This document shows, one piece after another, positions 59,737 through 64,000 of a stretch of DNA of 64,000 bases. The position numbers were made by a program, and so were the translations under genes. This DNA comes from SZUA-36 sp963727635. GTDB taxonomy: Bacteria > Pseudomonadota > Gammaproteobacteria > Xanthomonadales > SZUA-36. Each line of letters begins with the position of its first letter. The first letter of the stretch is position 1. Location: positions 1-64,000 of the forward strand of contig CAVSHP010000010.1 in NCBI GenBank assembly GCA_963727635.1. The letters run 5' to 3'. Below the pieces are notes generated by a model. The model was given only the letters and a program-made list of their open reading frames with translations. It was not told the origin of the DNA and searched no databases.

Positions 59737-60058
59737 TCAAGCCTTCTCCAGGGCGCACTTGAGAGGATGCTCGTTGCGCCGGGCAGTATTCGTTGACCTG
59801 GGCGACCTTGGTTTCAGCAATTTCAAACGTGAATATGCCGCATACACCTTTGCCGCGGGTGTGAACATGCAGCATGATCTGGGTGGCCCGGTCATGGTCG
59901 AATGCAAAAAAGGTCTGGATGACATCGACCACGAAATCCATCGGGGTGAAGTCGTCATTCAGTAACACGACCTTATACATTGGCGGTGGTTTGACCTCCG
60001 GCCGAACCTCTTCCACTGCAACACCGCGATCATGTTTCGATTCAAATTCGTTACTCAT
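59737..60058 (-). CDS. clpS: ClpA adaptor ClpS, one frameshift
   Basis: Starts MSNEFESKHDRGVAVEE at 60058 and carries the ClpS core MYKVVLLNDDFTPMDFVVDV and HTRGKGVCGIFTFEIAETKV. Near 59,795 one base shifts the frame; the correct ending is RRNEHPLKCALEKA and stop at 59737, the usual ClpS C-terminus. Without the correction the frame runs on to 59660 with unrelated sequence. ClpS delivers N-degron substrates to ClpA, whose gene begins 67 bases downstream. Confidence 0.92.
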
Positions 60059-60143
60059 GGATCAATTGTAGTACATCTTCCGGTAAATATTGAACAGTAT
60101 ATTCAGCAATTGACGTTCTCAATTTTGACCCCATCTAACTGAC

Positions 60144-61274
60144 ATGCACAAAACAACCGGCAAAATCATGGTCGCCATGTCCGGCGGGGTCGATTCTTCT
60201 GTTTCGGCCTTGCTGCTGCAAAGGCAGGGACTGGATATCGCCGGCATGTTCATGAAGAACTGGGAGGAAGACGACCGTTTCGGTACCTGCGCGGCTGCGC
60301 AAGACGCGGCAGATGCCAGGGCGGTCGCCGAATCCATGGGTCTGCATCTGCATACCCGCAATTTTGCCAGCGAGTACTGGGAAAACGTGTTCGAGGAATT
60401 TCTCAGCGAATACCAGGCGGGCCGCACCCCCAATCCCGATATCCTGTGTAACCGTGAAATCAAGTTCAAGACCTTTCTCGAACATGCCGAGGAACTGGGC
60501 GCGGACAAAATCGCCACCGGTCACTATGTACGTACGGACTTTAGCGATGGCAAGCACCGCTTGTTGCGGGGCATCGACCATAACAAGGACCAGAGCTATT
60601 TCCTCTATGCCGTGGGTCATCAACAATTGGCAAAGACCCTGTTCCCCGTGGGAGAACTGCAGAAACCCAGGGTACGTGAACTGGCGCAAGAGGCCGGTTT
60701 CAACGTTTTTGACAAGAAGGACAGCACCGGTATCTGCTTCATCGGCGAACGCAATTTTACGGCATTTCTGGGTGATTACCTGCCTGCAAAACCCGGCGAA
60801 ATCCGCACCACCGACGAGCAGGTCATTGGTGAACATCAGGGCCTGATGTTCCACACCCTCGGTCAGCGCCAGGGGCTCGGAATCGGCGGGGTAAAAGGAT
60901 ACCCTGAAGCACCCTGGTACGTGTTGCACAAGGACCTTGGCAACAATGTGCTTTATGTCGGACAGGGCCACGAACACCCGTGGATGCTATCGGACCGGCT
61001 CGAAGCCACACGTCTGGCCTGGGTGTCCGGCACAGCCCCCGAGGCAGGCCGCTCACTGACCGCCAAGGTCAGATACCGCCAGCCTGATCAGTCCATGAGC
61101 ATTGAACAAATCGATACAGACCGCATGTATTTGAAATTCGATCGGGCCCAGCGTGCCGTCACACCGGGTCAGTCCGTGGTCCTTTATGACGGTGAAATTT
61201 GTCTCGGCGGCGGTATCATTGAGTCCATGAACACACCTCCAATGAACTCGAAATTCAGAGTAGCAAGTGTATGA
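60144..61274 (+). CDS. mnmA: tRNA-specific 2-thiouridylase MnmA
   Basis: The 376-residue product has the PP-loop SGGVDSS, the nucleophile Cys in PDILCNREIKF and the catalytic Cys in STGICFIGERNF, all in the right order, and TGHYVRTDF. MnmA thiolates U34 of tRNA for Lys, Glu and Gln using sulfur from the IscS/Tus relay. It overlaps hflD by four bases (ATGA), a common gammaproteobacterial pair. Confidence 0.96.
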   Translation: MHKTTGKIMVAMSGGVDSSVSALLLQRQGLDIAGMFMKNWEEDDRFGTCAAAQDAADARAVAESMGLHLHTRNFASEYWENVFEEFLSEYQAGRTPNPDILCNREIKFKTFLEHAEELGADKIATGHYVRTDFSDGKHRLLRGIDHNKDQSYFLYAVGHQQLAKTLFPVGELQKPRVRELAQEAGFNVFDKKDSTGICFIGERNFTAFLGDYLPAKPGEIRTTDEQVIGEHQGLMFHTLGQRQGLGIGGVKGYPEAPWYVLHKDLGNNVLYVGQGHEHPWMLSDRLEATRLAWVSGTAPEAGRSLTAKVRYRQPDQSMSIEQIDTDRMYLKFDRAQRAVTPGQSVVLYDGEICLGGGIIESMNTPPMNSKFRVASV

Positions 61275-61879
61275 ATGAACGCATAATGGCATTGTCTGGT
61301 ATCTTTCAGGCCACCGAACTCGTCAGGCAGGCAGCCAATCACGGTACCTGGTCGGGTTATTCGGCCGATACCTGTCTCGACAGCCTGCTGGCCATCGAGG
61401 CCGACACTGTCGAGGATATCTTTGGTGGTGCCACTCGCTTGCGTCTCGGTGCAGAAACCCTTATTTCGGTGTTACAGGGGGACCGGCGCTACATGGAGAG
61501 TCTGTCGTATGCCGTCACCATCATGCAACTGGAAACCAGCTTCCGGAAAAAGCCCGACATGCAGGCGCACATCGGGAACGAGCTTGTGCTGATCGCGGAA
61601 ATTGACGATGGCACCGAGATACACGAAATAAAGGATTTACAGGCCAAGAAAATAGCGGCCCTGTACACGCAAACCATCAGCACCCTTTCGCCCCGGATCG
61701 TCGTCAACGGACGGCCGCAACACCTGCAGGTTGATCGCACCGTCAACTGGATACGCACCATGCTATTTGCCGGCTTGCGCTCGGCAGTGCTATGGCGACA
61801 ATTGGGCGGCGGTCGTTTCAGCATGATGTTCGGACGTAAAAAAATGCTCGAACAGGCACAATCACTATTACCCGGATAA
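61271..61879 (+). CDS. hflD: HflD, high-frequency-lysogenization protein homologue
   Basis: The 202-residue all-helical product matches HflD (ALSGIFQATELVRQAANHG; RYMESLSYAVTIMQLE; IRTMLFAGLRSAVLWRQLGG). In E. coli HflD is a peripheral membrane protein that binds the lambda CII protein; its ordinary cellular role is unclear. It is translationally coupled to mnmA. Confidence 0.92.
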   Translation: MNERIMALSGIFQATELVRQAANHGTWSGYSADTCLDSLLAIEADTVEDIFGGATRLRLGAETLISVLQGDRRYMESLSYAVTIMQLETSFRKKPDMQAHIGNELVLIAEIDDGTEIHEIKDLQAKKIAALYTQTISTLSPRIVVNGRPQHLQVDRTVNWIRTMLFAGLRSAVLWRQLGGGRFSMMFGRKKMLEQAQSLLPG

Positions 61880-61956
61880 TTCCATTTGGGAAAAGGGCTT
61901 CCAATGGGCGATAATATCCGGCCACGCGCTACTACATGCACTTAATGGAGGCCAGC

Positions 61957-64000
61957 ATGCAAGATTCATTTTCCGTCCGCAGTACACTTTCCGTTAACAA
62001 CAAGAGTTACAACTATTTCAGCCTGCCTCTGCTAAGTGAGAAGATCGATGTTTCGCATCTGCCATTTTCTCTGAAAGTCCTCCTGGAAAACTTGCTTCGC
62101 CACGAAAACGGTGTCGATATTAGCCACGCCGATATCAAGGCCCTGGCCAGTTGGGATCCACAGGCCAAGCCTGAAACAGAAATTGCGTTTACACCATCGA
62201 GGGTCGTGTTGCAGGACTTTACCGGTGTACCGGCAGTCGTCGACCTGGCCGCCATGCGTGACGCCATGAAACGACTCGGTGGGGATCCGGAGCGCATCAA
62301 CCCGCTGTCCCCTGCTGAACTGGTTATTGACCACTCGGTGCAGGTCGACCGTTATGGCACTGCTGATTCGCTGTCCATCAATAACGATATCGAGTTTGGC
62401 CGCAACCAGGAACGCTACAGTTTCCTGAAATGGGGCAAGAGCGCATTCAGTAATTTCAACGTGGTGCCGCCCAATACAGGTATCGTGCACCAGGTCAATC
62501 TTGAGCACCTTGCGCGGGTTGTTTTCGGTGCGGAAAGTAACGGCGTATTGATGGCATATCCTGACACCGTCGTCGGCACCGACTCCCATACCACCATGAT
62601 CAACGGTATCGGTGTGCTGGGTTGGGGTGTTGGGGGTATCGAAGCCGAGGCCGCCATGCTTGGACAGGCCATTACCATGCTGATACCCCAGGTCGTCGGC
62701 TTCAAACTTACCGGCAAGCTGAAAGAAGGCGCAACCGCGACCGACCTGGTGCTGACCGTGGTGCAGATGTTACGCAAACTGGGCGTGGTTGGAAAATTTG
62801 TCGAATTCTTCGGTGAAGGTTTGCCCGCTTTACCGCTGGCCGATCGTGCGACCATTGCCAACATGGCGCCTGAATACGGTGCCACCTGCGGCATTTTCCC
62901 GGTTGACGAGGAGAGCCTGAATTACCTGCGTCTGTCCGGTCGCTCCGACGAGCAGGTCGCGCTGGTCGAGACCTACATGCGCGCGCAGGGCATGTTTCAT
63001 ACCGTCGATTCGCCGCAAGCGCAGTATTCGGCCGTATTGGAACTGGATATGTCAACGGTTGTTCCCAGCATTGCCGGGCCCAAGCGTCCGCAGGACAGGA
63101 TATTGCTGACCGAAGCCAAGCAGGCCTATTTGAAGGATCGGACCGTCTTCACCGAAGGCCGCGCAGGAAATGGCAGGGCCCCGGTGGAATACAAGGGCGA
63201 ACAGTTTGAACTGGAAGACGGCGCGGTGGTGATTGCCGCCATCACGTCGTGTACCAATACATCTAATCCCGCGGTGATGCTCGGCGCCGGTTTACTCGCC
63301 AGGAATGCCGCGGCCAAAGGCTTGAATGTGAAGCCCTGGGTTAAAACCTCGCTCGGACCGGGCTCAAGGGTGGTCACCGACTACCTGGACAAGGCAGGTC
63401 TGATGGATGATCTCGAGGCACTGGGTTTTTACGTGGTGGGTTATGGCTGTACGACCTGTATCGGCAATTCCGGCCCCTTGCCGGAACCGATCGGTAGCGC
63501 AATCCGTGAGAACGACCTCGTGGCCTGCGCGGTGCTGTCCGGCAACCGCAATTTTGAAGGCCGTATCCACGCCAACGTCAAGATGAACTACCTGGCCTCA
63601 CCACCGCTGGTCGTGGCCTATGCGATCGCCGGCAACATGAAGGTGGATATCACCACCGAATCACTGGGTAATGACCATGACGGCAACCCCGTATACCTGC
63701 GCGACATATGGCCCAGCAGCCACGAGATCCAGCAGGTTATTCTCGACAGTGTCAACGCCGACATGTTCAAACACAGCTACAGCAGTGTTTTTACCGGTGA
63801 CGAACACTGGCAGGCAGTCGATTCACCGGTCGGCGAAATGTTTGACTGGCAGGATGACTCAACCTATATCCGCAACCCGCCCTACTTCGATGGCATGGAC
63901 ATGAATGTGCCGCCGGTAAACGATATTCACGGCGCCCGTTGCCTCGCCAGGCTCGGGGATTCCATCACCACCGACCATATTTCTCCGGCGGGCGCGATTG
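61957..64000 (+). CDS. acnA: aconitate hydratase A, partial at window end
   Basis: Begins at ATG 61957 (MQDSFSVRSTLSVNNKSYN) with GGAG six bases upstream and continues open to the window edge, about 681 residues. The iron-sulfur ligands lie in ITSCTNTSNP and YGCTTCIGNSGPL; VVGTDSHTTMINGIGVLGWG is another family signature. The visible end, GDSITTDHISPAG, opens the C-terminal swivel domain. AcnA isomerises citrate and isocitrate in the TCA cycle. About 210 residues lie beyond the window. Confidence 0.96.
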   Translation, partial: MQDSFSVRSTLSVNNKSYNYFSLPLLSEKIDVSHLPFSLKVLLENLLRHENGVDISHADIKALASWDPQAKPETEIAFTPSRVVLQDFTGVPAVVDLAAMRDAMKRLGGDPERINPLSPAELVIDHSVQVDRYGTADSLSINNDIEFGRNQERYSFLKWGKSAFSNFNVVPPNTGIVHQVNLEHLARVVFGAESNGVLMAYPDTVVGTDSHTTMINGIGVLGWGVGGIEAEAAMLGQAITMLIPQVVGFKLTGKLKEGATATDLVLTVVQMLRKLGVVGKFVEFFGEGLPALPLADRATIANMAPEYGATCGIFPVDEESLNYLRLSGRSDEQVALVETYMRAQGMFHTVDSPQAQYSAVLELDMSTVVPSIAGPKRPQDRILLTEAKQAYLKDRTVFTEGRAGNGRAPVEYKGEQFELEDGAVVIAAITSCTNTSNPAVMLGAGLLARNAAAKGLNVKPWVKTSLGPGSRVVTDYLDKAGLMDDLEALGFYVVGYGCTTCIGNSGPLPEPIGSAIRENDLVACAVLSGNRNFEGRIHANVKMNYLASPPLVVAYAIAGNMKVDITTESLGNDHDGNPVYLRDIWPSSHEIQQVILDSVNADMFKHSYSSVFTGDEHWQAVDSPVGEMFDWQDDSTYIRNPPYFDGMDMNVPPVNDIHGARCLARLGDSITTDHISPAGAI

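Overview
The window is a piece of a gammaproteobacterial chromosome. Evidence is the housekeeping block at the right end (clpS-clpA, infA, tRNA-Cys, tRNA-Gly, mnmA-hflD, acnA), in an arrangement familiar from Gammaproteobacteria. I cannot place the genus.

Layout. (1) 1-5.4 kb, minus strand: a Ser/Thr kinase with TPR repeats (PpkA-like), a periplasmic TPR-type protein, and the start of a secreted Calx-beta / Thr-Pro-rich surface protein that runs off the window. (2) 5.6-11.2 kb: T6SS accessory genes: a single-chain TssB-TssC-like protein lacking the TssC C-terminus, a VgrG, and a divergent pair of a Crp-family regulator and a class III nucleotide cyclase fused to FHA. (3) 11.2-32.6 kb: a complete T6SS core as two divergent blocks around an AT-rich gap at 22.2-22.6 kb. 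The minus block is tssA, B, C, hcp, tagJ, tssE, F, G, clpV; the plus block is the FHA protein (tagH), tssJ, K, L, M, tagF and the PP2C phosphatase pppA. Kinase, phosphatase and FHA genes imply post-translational control by phosphorylation. No PAAR gene and no obvious effector-immunity pair is visible. (4) 32.6-36 kb: a small orphan gene, a coniferyl-aldehyde-type dehydrogenase and a GlcD-type FAD oxidase. (5) 36-48.1 kb: a locus I do not recognise as a described system. It has a CHAT-like/TPR exported protein with both catalytic residues replaced, two membrane-anchored VWA proteins with an ExbD/MotB-like Asp-bearing membrane helix, a FHA protein, a MotA/TolQ/ExbB-type channel protein, a dead trypsin-fold/TM/FHA protein, a kinase/TM/formylglycine-enzyme-like fusion, and a secreted Gln/Gly-rich protein with a recurring SQNALEFLQG motif. 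I read it as an envelope-spanning phospho-signalling or motor complex: kinase and FHA domains inside, VWA, FGE-like and pseudoprotease domains outside, with a possible proton-driven ExbB/ExbD-like core. (6) 48.2-56.5 kb: a DUF952 protein, a duplicated leader, a plant-type subtilase, small lipoproteins, a YbaK-type deacylase and an unknown lipoprotein operon. (7) 56.7-64 kb: housekeeping genes.

A recurring feature is apparent single-base frameshifts, often in short homopolymers. They cluster in certain stretches (0-0.6, 11.2-17.2, 22.7-23.3, 41.3-43.5, 49.3-56 and 58-59.8 kb) and also hit conserved genes such as clpA, clpS, tssF and tssG. Joining the frames restores standard family sequences. 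I therefore annotate whole genes across these breaks and think sequencing or assembly error is likelier than gene decay.
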